Shown here: in pieces, positions 1-9,001 of the stretch
Layout: every line of letters starts with the position of its first letter
How positions within the stretch are numbered: position 1 is the first letter of the stretch
DNA from: Hyphomicrobiales bacterium
Lineage (GTDB): Bacteria; Pseudomonadota; Alphaproteobacteria; Rhizobiales; Rhizobiaceae
Reading direction: 5' to 3'
Assembly (NCBI GenBank): GCA_900469955.1
Contig: UBYX01000002.1
Span: 62,193 to 126,192 of the forward strand
DNA: 64,000 nucleotides
The notes under the pieces: model-generated
The model's database searches: none
Told to the model about the DNA's origin: nothing
What the model saw: the letters and a program-made list of their open reading frames with translations, nothing else
Program-made: the position numbers and the translations under genes

Positions 1-463
1 TCAGCTTGTAGGAGAAGTCCCGGGCAACCAGTGACGATGCTCCAACGCCAGCCATGTGGATACGGCGCGCGTCGTTCAAAGCCGTCAACGCCCTCTCGAT
101 TTCCTGTTCTCCGTTGACCGCAAGCGTCTGCTGCATCGCAAGCATCTTGCTGCTGATCAGCTTCTGCAGGATCGTGAGATAGCCGTCTCCCACTTCAATC
201 GAACCGTGAATCATACCGGGAGGAGCATGCCATTCCTGGGCTTTCGCCTTGCTGACGGCGAGCTTCAGCTCCTGATAGCCCGCAAAACCGAGCTTCTGGC
301 TGAATTTGACGACGCTCGATTGACTGCGACCCGTTTCCGCCGCGAGCGCCGCCGATGACAGTTTCAGCATCTGGTCCGGGTGATCCAGGATGAACCGGCC
401 GATCTGGCGATCCGCTGGAGCCATATCCTCAAGCTGTGCGTTGATCTTCCGTAGGACTGACAT
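1..463 (-). CDS. RpiR-family transcriptional regulator, partial (MurR-like)
   Basis: Only the first 154 codons are present; the gene runs off the left edge of the window. The N-terminus, starting MSVLRKINAQ, carries an RpiR-type helix-turn-helix (around residues 30-60, ending SQSSIVKFSQKLGF). It is followed by the start of a SIS sugar-phosphate-binding domain (HMAGVGASSLVA near residues 137-148). RpiR proteins sense phosphosugars through the SIS domain; MurR, the MurNAc-6-phosphate responder, is the best functional analogue here. The gene is divergent from murA, murQ and a peptide importer, so it is most likely the local regulator of those genes. Its likely operator is the palindrome at 517-533. 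Family assignment is firm; the ligand is inferred from neighbours. Confidence 0.88.
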   Translation of the reverse strand, partial: MSVLRKINAQLEDMAPADRQIGRFILDHPDQMLKLSSAALAAETGRSQSSVVKFSQKLGFAGYQELKLAVSKAKAQEWHAPPGMIHGSIEVGDGYLTILQKLISSKMLAMQQTLAVNGEQEIERALTALNDARRIHMAGVGASSLVARDFSYKL

Positions 464-516
464 TGGCCTTTCCGTCGCCTTTTCCGTGCCGACATATCAC
501 ACTACCAGCAAAAAGT

Positions 517-533
517 CGGAATAAAAAATTCCG
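517..533. promoter_or_regulatory. Putative RpiR operator 1 (CGGAAT-N5-ATTCCG)
   Basis: An inverted repeat CGGAAT-AAAAA-ATTCCG lies between the divergent RpiR gene and murA, ending 5 bases before a TTGACA box. A near-identical palindrome occurs upstream of murQ at 2785-2801. Two copies at the same position relative to two promoters of one pathway make a local-regulator binding site likely. No binding data are available. Confidence 0.6.
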
Positions 534-538
534 AAAGA

Positions 539-566
539 TTGACACCGACGATGGTGCGTTTACTTT
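539..566 (+). promoter_or_regulatory. Putative sigma-70 promoter of murA (TTGACA-N16-TACTTT)
   Basis: A perfect -35 box (TTGACA, 539-544) and a good -10 box (TACTTT, 561-566) are separated by 16 bases. Transcription would start near 573, which places possible upstream starts at 539 (TTG) and 551 (ATG) before or inside the promoter. This supports ATG 611 as the murA start. Confidence 0.6.
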
Positions 567-610
567 CGTTGCCTGAGCAGAATCCCTGCACTCCTTCGGC
601 AGCCTCCGTC

Positions 611-1867
611 ATGGACAGATTGCAAATTATCGGCGGTCACAAGCTTCAGGGCGCCGTCACCATTGCCGGCGCCAAGAATGCCGCGCTTCCCCAGATCGCA
701 GCAGCCCTGCTGAGTCCCCACCCGGTCGAGCTCACCAACCTGCCGCAGGTCAGCGACGTGGAGAATATGCTTGGCGTCATCAGCCTGCATGGCGCGAAGG
801 TGACGCGATCGGCCCACTCCACCATTATCGATGCCGGTTCCATCGTCTCGAAGGAAACGTCCTACGATACCGTGCGCAGGATGCGGGCTACCGTTCTCGT
901 GCTGGCGCCGCTCCTTGCCCGCTTCGGTCATGCACGGGTGTCACTGCCCGGTGGCTGCGCCATCGGCGCCCGTCCCGTCGATATGCATATCAAGGTTCTG
1001 GCTGCCCTCGGCGCTGAAATCCGCATCGAAAGCGGCCTCATCGTCGCCTCGGCCCCCAATGGCCTCAAAGGTGGACGGGTTGTTCTGCCCTCGCCTTCGG
1101 TCGGCGCGACCGAGACGGCGATGATGGCGGCAACTTCGGCGAAAGGCGAGACGGAAATCCTCAATGCCGCCCGCGAGCCGGAAGTCGCCGATCTTGCCGC
1201 CTGTCTCGGTGCGATGGGGGCCCGCATCGAGGGAGCCGGCACCCACCGTTTGCTCATCGAAGGACCGACGAATTGGCGGCCGGCCAGACACCACGGCATC
1301 CCCGACCGCATCGAGGCGGGAACCTATGCCGTGGCAGCAGCCATTACCGGCGGCTCGCTGGAATTGATCAATGCCCGGCTGGAAAACATGGCTTCGGTCG
1401 TTCAGGTGCTGGAGGCCATGGGTGCCAGCGTCTGGCCGAGCGACCGTGGCCTTGTCGTGTCGCGCGACGGACCGCTGGGGGCCGCCGATATCACCACGGA
1501 ACCCTATCCCGGCTTCCCGACGGACCTCCAGGCGCAGTTCATGGCGCTTGCCGCCTGCGCGGACGGCCCGTCCCTGATCCGTGAAACGGTCTTTGAAAGC
1601 CGGTTCATGCACGTTCCGGAATTGATGCGGCTCGGAGCCAACATTTCCCTTCAGGGCACGACCGCGCTGGTGCGGGGCGGCACGCCTCTCAAGGGCGCGC
1701 AAGTCATGGCGACCGACCTTCGCGCATCGGTTTCACTCGTGCTGGCAGGACTGGTGTCGAGCGGTGAAACCATTGTCAACCGGGTCTACCATCTCGACCG
1801 CGGTTACGAGCAGCTCGACCGGAAACTGCGGCTTTGCGGCGCCGATATCGAACGGCTCAGCGAATGA
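611..1867 (+). CDS. murA: UDP-N-acetylglucosamine 1-carboxyvinyltransferase (MurA)
   Basis: MurA transfers enolpyruvate from PEP to UDP-GlcNAc, the first committed step of peptidoglycan precursor synthesis in the cytoplasm. The 418-residue product matches the usual length. The key residues fall at standard numbering: K22-N23 in AGAKNAALP, the PEP-binding Cys116 in GGCAIGARP with R121, the catalytic Asp in YPGFPTD, and D369, R371 and R397. The protein therefore looks active, and the Cys predicts fosfomycin sensitivity. ATG 611 was chosen because the conserved N-terminus MDRLQIIGG begins there and a promoter covers the upstream candidates. The stop overlaps the next gene by 4 bases (ATGA). Finding a biosynthetic murA at the head of a recycling operon is unusual. 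Whether it is the only murA of the genome cannot be told here. Confidence 0.93.
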   Translation: MDRLQIIGGHKLQGAVTIAGAKNAALPQIAAALLSPHPVELTNLPQVSDVENMLGVISLHGAKVTRSAHSTIIDAGSIVSKETSYDTVRRMRATVLVLAPLLARFGHARVSLPGGCAIGARPVDMHIKVLAALGAEIRIESGLIVASAPNGLKGGRVVLPSPSVGATETAMMAATSAKGETEILNAAREPEVADLAACLGAMGARIEGAGTHRLLIEGPTNWRPARHHGIPDRIEAGTYAVAAAITGGSLELINARLENMASVVQVLEAMGASVWPSDRGLVVSRDGPLGAADITTEPYPGFPTDLQAQFMALAACADGPSLIRETVFESRFMHVPELMRLGANISLQGTTALVRGGTPLKGAQVMATDLRASVSLVLAGLVSSGETIVNRVYHLDRGYEQLDRKLRLCGADIERLSE

Positions 1868-2748
1868 CGGCATCGGGCCAACACTATTTCCTGGGCGTCG
1901 ACGGGGGCGGCACGGGTTGCCGCGCACGTGTCGAGGACGGTTCAGGCGCCGTGCTGGGACAAGGCCTCTCCGGTCCTGCCACCACCCGCCTCGGCATCGA
2001 AGAGGCTTGGGCGTCCATATCGCGCGCCGTCAACGCTGCATTGGACGAGGCGGGATTTGGTCCGGATGAAGTCGCCCAAACCCATGTCGGCATCGGCCTT
2101 GCCGGAATAGGCCGCAAGGGCGCGCTGGAGGCTCTGACCGCAATCCCGCATCCGTTTGCAAGCGTTGATTTTACCAGCGATGGCATGGGCGCCTGCCTCG
2201 GCGCGCATTCCGGCCGCGACGGCGCGATCGTGATCGCAGGCACGGGCTCGATCGGCTTGGGTATCGTGGAGGGAAGGAACCTTCGTGTCGGCGGTTACGG
2301 CTTTCCCATCTCCGATGAGGGCAGCGGTGCCGACCTCGGGCTGAAAGCGATCCGGCTCGCATTGCGCGCCCACGACGGTCGGCTTGAGAAAACTGCGCTG
2401 CTCGGCGAAGTCATGCAGCGCTTCAAAGGCGACCCGATGGAGGCTGTCGCCTGGATGGATCGTGCAACCGCCACCGACTATGCCGCACTGGCGCCAATGG
2501 TCATGCGTCACGCGGATCAAGGCGATTCAGCCGGCCGCCGAATAGTCCAGTCTGCGGCGGAGCAAATCGACACGCTGGTCCGCACCCTGTTTGAACTTGG
2601 CGCGCCGCGTGTCACGCTGCTTGGCGGTCTCTCAACCCCACTTGAGGCGTGGCTGGCCCCCGACGTTCGTCGTCGGCTGAAACCCGCGGACGGCGATGCC
2701 GTATCGGGCGCAATCATCCTTTCGCGAAAGGCTGCTGTCAGCGGCTGA
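1864..2748 (+). CDS. BadF/BadG-family amino-sugar kinase (GlcNAc/MurNAc kinase-like)
   Basis: This 294-residue ASKHA-fold ATPase has the phosphate-1 loop GVDGGGTGCRA at residues 11-21 and an adenosine/phosphate-2 motif GTGSIGLG. The family includes N-acetylglucosamine kinases and the clostridial MurNAc/GlcNAc kinase MurK. Its position between murA and murQ suggests that it phosphorylates free GlcNAc or MurNAc released from muropeptides. Position cannot decide between the two: MurNAc-6-P would feed MurQ directly, while GlcNAc-6-P would feed NagA. The start ATG overlaps the murA stop, which implies translational coupling. The family call is strong; the substrate is inferred. Confidence 0.85.
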   Translation: MTASGQHYFLGVDGGGTGCRARVEDGSGAVLGQGLSGPATTRLGIEEAWASISRAVNAALDEAGFGPDEVAQTHVGIGLAGIGRKGALEALTAIPHPFASVDFTSDGMGACLGAHSGRDGAIVIAGTGSIGLGIVEGRNLRVGGYGFPISDEGSGADLGLKAIRLALRAHDGRLEKTALLGEVMQRFKGDPMEAVAWMDRATATDYAALAPMVMRHADQGDSAGRRIVQSAAEQIDTLVRTLFELGAPRVTLLGGLSTPLEAWLAPDVRRRLKPADGDAVSGAIILSRKAAVSG

Positions 2749-2784
2749 GCCGCTTTCGCCGAACCACACGAACACAGGCAAAAT

Positions 2785-2801
2785 AGGAATATAATATTCC
2801 T
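2785..2801. promoter_or_regulatory. Putative RpiR operator 2 (AGGAATAT-A-ATATTCCT)
   Basis: A perfect 8-1-8 inverted repeat lies in the 147-base gap before murQ. It shares GGAAT-N5-ATTCC with the site at 517-533 and ends 7 bases before a TTGACA box. It is the second member of the proposed RpiR regulon. Confidence 0.6.
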
Positions 2802-2808
2802 TTTCTGA

Positions 2809-2837
2809 TTGACAGACGGAATGGACGATCCTACTCC
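2809..2837 (+). promoter_or_regulatory. Putative promoter of the murQ-importer operon (TTGACA-N17-TACTCC)
   Basis: A perfect -35 box (2809-2814) is followed 17 bases later by a weak -10 box TACTCC (2832-2837), predicting a start near 2844. The weak -10 fits a regulated promoter. Confidence 0.5.
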
Positions 2838-2851
2838 TTAACCAAGGTTAA
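2838..2851. promoter_or_regulatory. Palindrome TTAACC-AA-GGTTAA at the predicted murQ transcription start
   Basis: A perfect 6-2-6 inverted repeat begins directly after the -10 box and covers the predicted +1 region. It differs from the GGAAT palindromes and has no copy before murA, so a second regulator may act on the murQ operon. It could also be a chance palindrome. Confidence 0.35.
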
Positions 2852-2895
2852 CGGCGGACAAAAAGGGCGCTCCGCCCGACGTCGAAGGCAGGAAG

Positions 2896-3819
2896 ATGAC
2901 GGAAGCGCAGCTGATATCTGAGCTGGAAGGACTGGTTTCGGAAGATCGCAATCCCCGCTCCATGGAGATCGATCTGTTCCCGACTGTGGAGGTCCTCCGA
3001 TCGATTAACGACGAGGACAAGGGCGTCCCTGCGGCTGTCGAAGAAGTCATCCCGCAGATCGCGGAGGCGGTTGACGAGATCGTCACGGCTTTTCAGAAAG
3101 GCGCGCGGCTGGTTTATATCGGCGCCGGCACCAGCGGCCGACTGGGCGTCCTCGATGCATCGGAATGCCCCCCGACATTCAGCGTGCCGGAAGGCATGGT
3201 CGTGGGGTTGATTGCCGGCGGCACCGAGGCACTGATGCATGCGATCGAAGGGGCCGAGGACGATCCGGATCAGGGCCGCCAGGCCCTCGTGGATATCGGG
3301 CTGACGGCGGATGATGTGGTCGTCGGCATCGCCGTCAGCGGCCGCACGCCCTATGTCATCGGCGCTCTCAACTATGCGAAGACACTCGGAGCCAAGACCG
3401 TCGCCCTCTCCTGCAACCCGAATTCGGTGATTGCGGCCATTGCCGATATCGCCATTTCACCAGTTGTCGGTCCCGAGATCCTCACCGGTTCGACGCGGTT
3501 GAAATCAGGCACGGCGCAAAAACTGGTCCTCAACATGCTGACCACCGCCAGCATGATCCGCATCGGCAAGACCTACCAGAACCTGATGGTCGATCTCCAC
3601 GCCAGCAACCAAAAGCTCGTGGCACGCGCCGGCCGCATCGTCATGCAGGCGACCGGCTGTTTGCCCGACGAGGCAAGAGAGGTGCTCGATCTGACGCAGA
3701 ACGACGTCAAGCTCGCGATCCTCATCCAGCTTACGGGAATGGAAGTCGGCAACGCGCGAAAAGCGCTTGAGGGTGCCGGAGGCTTCCTACGCAAGGCTAT
3801 AAGTGGAAAGACAGCGTAA
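2896..3819 (+). CDS. murQ: N-acetylmuramic acid 6-phosphate etherase (MurQ)
   Basis: MurQ cleaves the D-lactyl ether of MurNAc-6-P to give GlcNAc-6-P and D-lactate in the cytoplasm. The 307-residue protein has the SIS-domain phosphosugar site ([11 protein letters not shown], about residues 74-84). Both catalytic glutamates are visible: E90 in DASECPPTF, equivalent to Glu83 of E. coli MurQ, and E121 in EGAEDD, equivalent to Glu114. The C-terminal helical region is complete. AGGAAG lies directly upstream of the ATG. Its substrate would come from AnmK (10039-11154) or from the BadF kinase upstream. Confidence 0.96.
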   Translation: MTEAQLISELEGLVSEDRNPRSMEIDLFPTVEVLRSINDEDKGVPAAVEEVIPQIAEAVDEIVTAFQKGARLVYIGAGTSGRLGVLDASECPPTFSVPEGMVVGLIAGGTEALMHAIEGAEDDPDQGRQALVDIGLTADDVVVGIAVSGRTPYVIGALNYAKTLGAKTVALSCNPNSVIAAIADIAISPVVGPEILTGSTRLKSGTAQKLVLNMLTTASMIRIGKTYQNLMVDLHASNQKLVARAGRIVMQATGCLPDEAREVLDLTQNDVKLAILIQLTGMEVGNARKALEGAGGFLRKAISGKTA

Positions 3820-3893
3820 AGCTGCGGAAAAACGGCTTCGCCGCTTGCTGCGGTCCGGCCGGCAATGCAAACCAATCTCAGAGGGAGAATGAA

Positions 3894-5417
3894 ATGGGAA
3901 GGCATTTTTCTACACGGCTGATATCCGGTCTCGCATTCGCTGCGACGCTCGGCGTCTCGTTCGTCACGTCGCCGGCGTCGGCGGCGACGCTCCGCATGGC
4001 ATGGTCGCAGGACGCGACCGGCCTCGATCCTCATAAACAGACCGCGTTCTCGTCGATCCGGCTGCTCGAGCTGATTTACGAACCGCTGGTGCGCCTGGAC
4101 AAGGACCTGAAGATCGTTCCGGCGATCGCATCCTCATGGGAATTTTCCGACGGCGGCAAGCAACTGACATTCAAGCTTAATCCGAACGCCAAGTTCCAGG
4201 ACGGCAAGCCCGTCACGCCGGCGGACGTGAAGGCCTCCTTCGAGCGGGTCCTGGACGAAAAGACCGCGGCGGCAGCGCGCGCCAATTTCCGGTCCATCGC
4301 GTCGATCGAAACGCCGGATCAGACGACCGTCGTCTTCAAGCTGTCGCAGCCGGACGTGCCTCTTCTGACGGCGATGGCCAGCATCAACGCTGCGATCGTT
4401 CCGGCAAGCGAGATTGCCGCTGGATCGGTCGGCACCAAGGCGCTCGGTTCCGGACCATTCAAACTGGAAAAATGGGATCCCAATTCGAAGGAAGTGCTGA
4501 CTGCCAACAAGGACTGGGCGGGCGGCAAGGTCGGCGTCGACGGGATCGACATCAGCGTGCTTCCCGACGAAACGGCGATCCTCGCCTCGCTGCGGACAAA
4601 GCAGATCGACTTCGCGCTCCTGAACGATCCGCTTGTGGCCACGCTCGTCCCGAAGGAAACCAACCTGACGCTCAACCGCACGCCAGTGCTTGCCTATCAC
4701 GTTCTCCAACTGAACGCCTCACGCAAGCCGATGAACGAACTCGTTGTTCGCCAGGCGATCTCTTGCGCCATCGATCGCCAGGACGTGCTCGACACTGCTT
4801 CCGTCGGTGAAGGAAAGGTGACCGGTCCGCTGACCGCACCGGGATATACGACCGACGCAAGCCAGCTCTTCTGCTACAAGCGCGATGTGGAGAAGGCCAA
4901 GAAACTGATGGCCGATGCCGGCTACGCCGACGGCTTTTCCGCAACCGTGATCGCCGCCAACGGCGAACCGGCGACGGCTGCCTCCGAAGCGCAGGTCATT
5001 CAGTCGCAACTTGCGGAAATCGGCGTCAAGCTCGACATCAAGATGATGGAGCTGAATGTCTATGTCGACGCGTGGCTGAAGGGCGACTTTGATATGGCTG
5101 TGGCACTGAACGGCGGACGTGCCGACCCCTATTCGATGTACAACAGGTACTGGACGAAGGCAGGCAATCTGCAGAAGGTCGCGAACTACATCGACGACAC
5201 TCTCGACAGCCAGATGCAGAAGGGGCGCGAAGAGACTGATCCCGCCAAACGCAAGGCGATCTTCGCCAACTTCGAGAAGCACCTTGTCGAGATGTCGCCC
5301 TGGGTCTGGCTCTATACGTCTTACAGCTACACGGCTCAGCAGAAGAACGTTCAAGGGTTCGTCCCGACGCCGGAAGGTTCGTTGTTCGGACTGAGCAAGG
5401 TCACCGTTCAGCAATGA
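3894..5417 (+). CDS. ABC transporter peptide/muropeptide-binding protein (SBP family 5, DppA/OppA type)
   Basis: This 507-residue periplasmic protein begins with a Sec signal peptide (hydrophobic core ISGLAFAATLGVSFV, predicted cleavage after SPASA near residue 31). A family-5 solute-binding fold follows, recognisable from the mature start TLRMAWSQDATGLDPH and from LLELIYEPLVRLD. Family 5 binds oligopeptides, dipeptides, nickel and, in several Gram-negative bacteria, murein peptides. With murQ, anmK and an amidase-like hydrolase in the same run, a muropeptide or murein-peptide ligand is the best inference. A strong GAGGGAGA site precedes the ATG. Confidence 0.9.
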   Translation: MGRHFSTRLISGLAFAATLGVSFVTSPASAATLRMAWSQDATGLDPHKQTAFSSIRLLELIYEPLVRLDKDLKIVPAIASSWEFSDGGKQLTFKLNPNAKFQDGKPVTPADVKASFERVLDEKTAAAARANFRSIASIETPDQTTVVFKLSQPDVPLLTAMASINAAIVPASEIAAGSVGTKALGSGPFKLEKWDPNSKEVLTANKDWAGGKVGVDGIDISVLPDETAILASLRTKQIDFALLNDPLVATLVPKETNLTLNRTPVLAYHVLQLNASRKPMNELVVRQAISCAIDRQDVLDTASVGEGKVTGPLTAPGYTTDASQLFCYKRDVEKAKKLMADAGYADGFSATVIAANGEPATAASEAQVIQSQLAEIGVKLDIKMMELNVYVDAWLKGDFDMAVALNGGRADPYSMYNRYWTKAGNLQKVANYIDDTLDSQMQKGREETDPAKRKAIFANFEKHLVEMSPWVWLYTSYSYTAQQKNVQGFVPTPEGSLFGLSKVTVQQ

Positions 5418-5455
5418 CATCGACCTGAAGAAAAAGACAACAGGCTGGCAGACCC

Positions 5456-6418
5456 ATGAGTTACCTGACGCGACGGCTATCGACCTTCCCGCTCGTTATG
5501 CTCGGGGTCTCCATCCTCGTCTTCGTGGCGATCCGCATGGTGCCGGGTGATGCGATCACCGCGATGCTCGGCACCGAAGCAGGCCTTCTGACGCCGGCAC
5601 AGAGAGAGGCGCTGGCAAACTATTTCGGCATCGACCAGCCGATTGCCGTGCAATATTGGCACTGGCTGCTCGGCGTCTTCCGCGGCGATCTCGGCATCTC
5701 GGTCACCTACGGAAAGCCGGTGCTCGGAGTGATCCTGGAACGTTTTCCGCTCACTCTGCAACTCGCTCTGATGTCCATGTGCGTCGCGCTTCTCGTCGGC
5801 TTGCCGGCCGGCGTTTTCGCTGCCACGCGTAACGAAAAGATGTCCGATCTCGCGGTGCGCATCTTTGCGATGATCGGCCAGTCTACGCCCAATTTCGTCG
5901 TCGGACTGCTGATCATCTACGCCTTGTCGGCCGGCTTCGGCATCCTGCCGACCATGGGCGAATTCACGCCGCTGCTCGTCGATCCCTTGCGCAATCTCGG
6001 ACAGATGATCCTGCCGGCGGTGACGCTCGGCTTTGCCTTCGCCGCTTCCGTGACCCGTATCTCGCGCTCCGCCATGCTTGACGTGCTCTCCGACGATTAT
6101 GTCCGCACCGCCCGCAGCAAGGGCGTGCCGAAGCGCAGCGTCATCTGGCGCCATGCGCTGCCGAATGCCTTGATCCCGGTCGTCACGCTGAGCGGCGTGG
6201 AATTCGGCTATCTGCTCGGCGGGGCCGTGCTGGTCGAGCAGATCTACGCCCTGCCCGGCCTCGGCCGGCTGGTGCTCGATGCGATCCTGCAGCGTGACTA
6301 TGCGCTGGTGCAGGGCTGCGTGCTCTTCATTGCCTTCAACTTCATGGTGGTCAATCTGATCGTCGATCTCGTCTATGTCGCACTCGACCCGCGCATCCGT
6401 CTTGGAGAAGGCGGCTGA
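5456..6418 (+). CDS. ABC transporter permease, DppB/OppB type
   Basis: This inner-membrane permease of a family-5 importer has 320 residues and about six TM segments. It has the typical N-terminus (LTRRLSTFPLVMLGVSILVF) and the EAA loop that contacts the ATPase (DYVRTARSKGVPKRSVIWRH, ending HALPNALIPVV). The C-terminus includes the family pattern YALPGLGRLVLDAI. It lies 38 bases after the binding protein, and its stop overlaps the second permease by one base (TGATG), so the two are probably translated together. Confidence 0.93.
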   Translation: MSYLTRRLSTFPLVMLGVSILVFVAIRMVPGDAITAMLGTEAGLLTPAQREALANYFGIDQPIAVQYWHWLLGVFRGDLGISVTYGKPVLGVILERFPLTLQLALMSMCVALLVGLPAGVFAATRNEKMSDLAVRIFAMIGQSTPNFVVGLLIIYALSAGFGILPTMGEFTPLLVDPLRNLGQMILPAVTLGFAFAASVTRISRSAMLDVLSDDYVRTARSKGVPKRSVIWRHALPNALIPVVTLSGVEFGYLLGGAVLVEQIYALPGLGRLVLDAILQRDYALVQGCVLFIAFNFMVVNLIVDLVYVALDPRIRLGEGG

Positions 6419-7251
6419 TGCTGCGGGCCATCGTTTCCCATCCGAGCGGCAGGATCGGCGGCACGATCGTCGTGATCTATGTCGTCGTCGCATTGCTCGG
6501 CATGTTTGACGTCACTCCGCACAATCCGCTGCAGCAATACCGCATCGACCGTCTGCATTCCCCGAACGCGAGCTACTGGATGGGCACCGATCTGTTTGGC
6601 CGCGATGTCGCGAGCCGCTTGATGAAGGGCGTCGGCCAATCCTTCTTCGTCGGGTTCTGTTCAGTGACGCTCGCAACGCTCGCCGGCACCGTGCTCGGTC
6701 TGACCGCTGCCTGGTTCGGCAAGGCCTGGGATGGCCTCGTCATGCGCATCATGGATGTGCTGCTCGCCTTCCCCGCTATTCTGCTTGCGCTGCTGATCAT
6801 CGCGATTGCCGGTCCAGGTACCTGGACAAGCATTGCGGCGATCGCGATCGTCTACACGCCGATCTTCACCCGTGTCGTGCGCGGCCCGGCGCTCTCCATC
6901 AAGGCCCGAGAGTTCGTGGACGCCGCTCGCACCTTCGGCAGCAGCAGGCGCTATATCCTGACCCGGCATCTTCTCCTGAACCTCGTCGCGCCGCTGACTG
7001 TGCAGGTCACCCTGGCGCTCGCGTGGTCGCTGCTGACGGAAGCCGGTCTGTCTTTCCTCGGCCTGGGAACCCAGCCGCCGGCTTCGTCGCTGGGCCTCAT
7101 GCTTGCCGACAGCCGCAACCTGATGGAAACGGCGCCCTGGCTGCTGATCTTCCCGGCACTGGCGATCATGATCAGCATCCTCGGCTTCAACCTGCTCGGC
7201 GATGCGTTGCGGGACATCTTCGATCCCAGGACCCGCAGGTCCGCCGCATGA
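6418..7251 (+). CDS. ABC transporter permease, DppC/OppC type
   Basis: This is the second integral-membrane subunit of the importer, with 277 residues. The DppC N-terminal signature is present (YWMGTDLFGRDVASRLMKG), as are the EAA loop (EFVDAARTFGSSRRYILTRH) and the closing region SFLGLGTQPPASSLGLML. The stop overlaps the start of the ATPase gene by 4 bases (ATGA). Together with the gene upstream it forms the heterodimeric translocation channel. Confidence 0.93.
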   Translation: MLRAIVSHPSGRIGGTIVVIYVVVALLGMFDVTPHNPLQQYRIDRLHSPNASYWMGTDLFGRDVASRLMKGVGQSFFVGFCSVTLATLAGTVLGLTAAWFGKAWDGLVMRIMDVLLAFPAILLALLIIAIAGPGTWTSIAAIAIVYTPIFTRVVRGPALSIKAREFVDAARTFGSSRRYILTRHLLLNLVAPLTVQVTLALAWSLLTEAGLSFLGLGTQPPASSLGLMLADSRNLMETAPWLLIFPALAIMISILGFNLLGDALRDIFDPRTRRSAA

Positions 7252-8993
7252 CGCCGCTTCTTTCCGTCTCGAATCTACGGGTCGGCTTCGGTCGCAATCC
7301 TCTGGAAAACGAGGTCGTTCGGGGCGTGAGCTTCGAACTGGCCGCTGGAGAGACTTTGGCGATCGTCGGCGAAAGCGGATCCGGCAAATCGGTCACTGCG
7401 CTCTCCATCAATCGCCTCGTCGATTTCGGCGGCGGCAAGATCATCAGCGGCACGGTCAATCTCGCCCGAACCGGGAACAGCATTCTCGACCTCGCCAAGG
7501 CTGACGAGCCCGTGCTGGAAAAAATCCGGGGCTCCGAGATCGGCATGATCTTTCAGGAGCCTATGACCTCGCTCAATCCGGTGCTGACGATCGGCACGCA
7601 AATCGAGGAATCCTTCCGGCTCCATCGCGGCCTGACCGGCAAGCAGGCGACCGCAGCGGCAAAGGATGCGCTTGACCGGGTGCGTATCCCCGATGCCGCA
7701 CGCCGGCTCAAATATACGCCGAACCAACTCTCCGGCGGCATGCTGCAGCGGGTGATGATCGCGACCGCACTTGCCTGCAATCCGCGTCTGCTGATCGCCG
7801 ATGAACCGACCACCGCGCTCGACGTTACCGTTCAGGCGCAGATCATGGCGCTGCTCGCGCAATTGAAACGCGAAACCGGCATGGCGATGATCTTCATCAC
7901 TCACGATATCGGGCTCGTTGCGGGCATCGCGGACAAGGTGATGGTGATGCAGGCCGGCGAGGCGGTCGAGCAGGGTGGGCTGGGCGATGTCCTGGACCGG
8001 CCGCAGCACCCCTATACCCGGCACCTGCTCGGCGCTGTGCCGCATTTCGAATCCGGCCGGGCTGCACGCTCGGATTACGTTCGCGATCAATTGGAAATGG
8101 CAAGCCCCGCTCTGAGGGTGGATGGCCTGACTGTTCGTTTCAAGGTCGCCGGAGGTGTGTTCCGCCGCTCGCCCGGCTCCGTCCATGCCGTGGAAAATAT
8201 CGACTTCGATCTGATGCCCCGCGAAACCCTGGCGATCGTCGGTGAAAGCGGTTCGGGCAAGTCCACCACGGCACGCGCCATCCTCGGCCTCGTCCATCCG
8301 ACCCGCGGCGGCTTCGCGACACATACAGGCAGGATTGCCGATGCGACCGACCCGAGCGTCCAGATGGTGTTCCAGAATCCCTACGCCTCACTCAATCCCC
8401 GGCTTCGCGTCGACAGCATTCTCGCCGAACCGGTCATCGCCGCCGGTGGGCGGGTAAACGGCGAGACACGCGCCAGGATGGCCGCGTTGCTGAAGCGCGT
8501 CGGCCTGCCGGAAAACTGCCTTGAACGCTACCCGCACCAGTTCTCGGGCGGCCAGCGGCAACGTCTCTGCATTGCGCGCGCGCTCATGCTCAATCCGTCC
8601 ATTGTCGTTCTTGACGAAGCGGTCTCTGCGCTCGATGTTTCCGTGCAGGCAAAGGTACTGGAACTGCTCGTGGATCTGCAGCGAGAATACGGGCTCGCCT
8701 ATCTCTTCGTATCGCATGACATGGCGGTGGTCGAGCGGATCGCCCATCGCATCGCCGTTCTTTATGCCGGTGAGATCGTCGAGATCGGCGACGCGGCTTC
8801 CGTGCTTTCCAATCCGCAGCACTCCTATACAAAACGACTCATCTCCGCTGTGCCGAGCATCGATCGCCGAAACCAGCATTTCGAACTCGACACGCGCCAG
8901 GTGCCGTCGCTCGTCCGGCCGCCGGGTTTCGAGCCCCCGGTGGCGCAATGGCGTAGCTTCGGGCCGGATCACCGGGCACGGGCGGAAGTTTGA
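7248..8993 (+). CDS. Fused ABC ATPase (DppD-DppF type, two nucleotide-binding domains)
   Basis: This 581-residue protein carries both cassettes of a peptide importer in one chain. Walker A GESGSGKS occurs near residue 40 and again near residue 331. Signature motifs LSGGM (about 160) and SGGQ (about 431) and Walker B segments (LLIADEPTTALD, IVVLDEAVSALD) are visible in each half. The oligopeptide-transporter C-terminal extension (QHPYTRHLLGAVP) is also repeated. ATG 7248 was chosen for its ATGA overlap with the permease gene; the reading frame is open further upstream, but that part lies within the permease gene. Fused ATPases are also found in YejF-type importers, a family linked to murein-peptide uptake in rhizobia. 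Confidence 0.93.
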   Translation: MTPLLSVSNLRVGFGRNPLENEVVRGVSFELAAGETLAIVGESGSGKSVTALSINRLVDFGGGKIISGTVNLARTGNSILDLAKADEPVLEKIRGSEIGMIFQEPMTSLNPVLTIGTQIEESFRLHRGLTGKQATAAAKDALDRVRIPDAARRLKYTPNQLSGGMLQRVMIATALACNPRLLIADEPTTALDVTVQAQIMALLAQLKRETGMAMIFITHDIGLVAGIADKVMVMQAGEAVEQGGLGDVLDRPQHPYTRHLLGAVPHFESGRAARSDYVRDQLEMASPALRVDGLTVRFKVAGGVFRRSPGSVHAVENIDFDLMPRETLAIVGESGSGKSTTARAILGLVHPTRGGFATHTGRIADATDPSVQMVFQNPYASLNPRLRVDSILAEPVIAAGGRVNGETRARMAALLKRVGLPENCLERYPHQFSGGQRQRLCIARALMLNPSIVVLDEAVSALDVSVQAKVLELLVDLQREYGLAYLFVSHDMAVVERIAHRIAVLYAGEIVEIGDAASVLSNPQHSYTKRLISAVPSIDRRNQHFELDTRQVPSLVRPPGFEPPVAQWRSFGPDHRARAEV

Positions 8994-9001
8994 GGTAGAC
9001 G

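Noticed and set aside
539..610. N-terminal extension of murA from TTG 539 or ATG 551
   Set aside because: These bases form the TTGACA/TACTTT promoter, and the conserved MurA N-terminus begins at 611.
7023..7247. 75-codon N-terminal extension of the fused ABC ATPase
   Set aside because: It runs inside the second permease gene in another frame and shows no ATPase sequence. ATG 7248 overlaps the permease stop in the usual ATGA manner.
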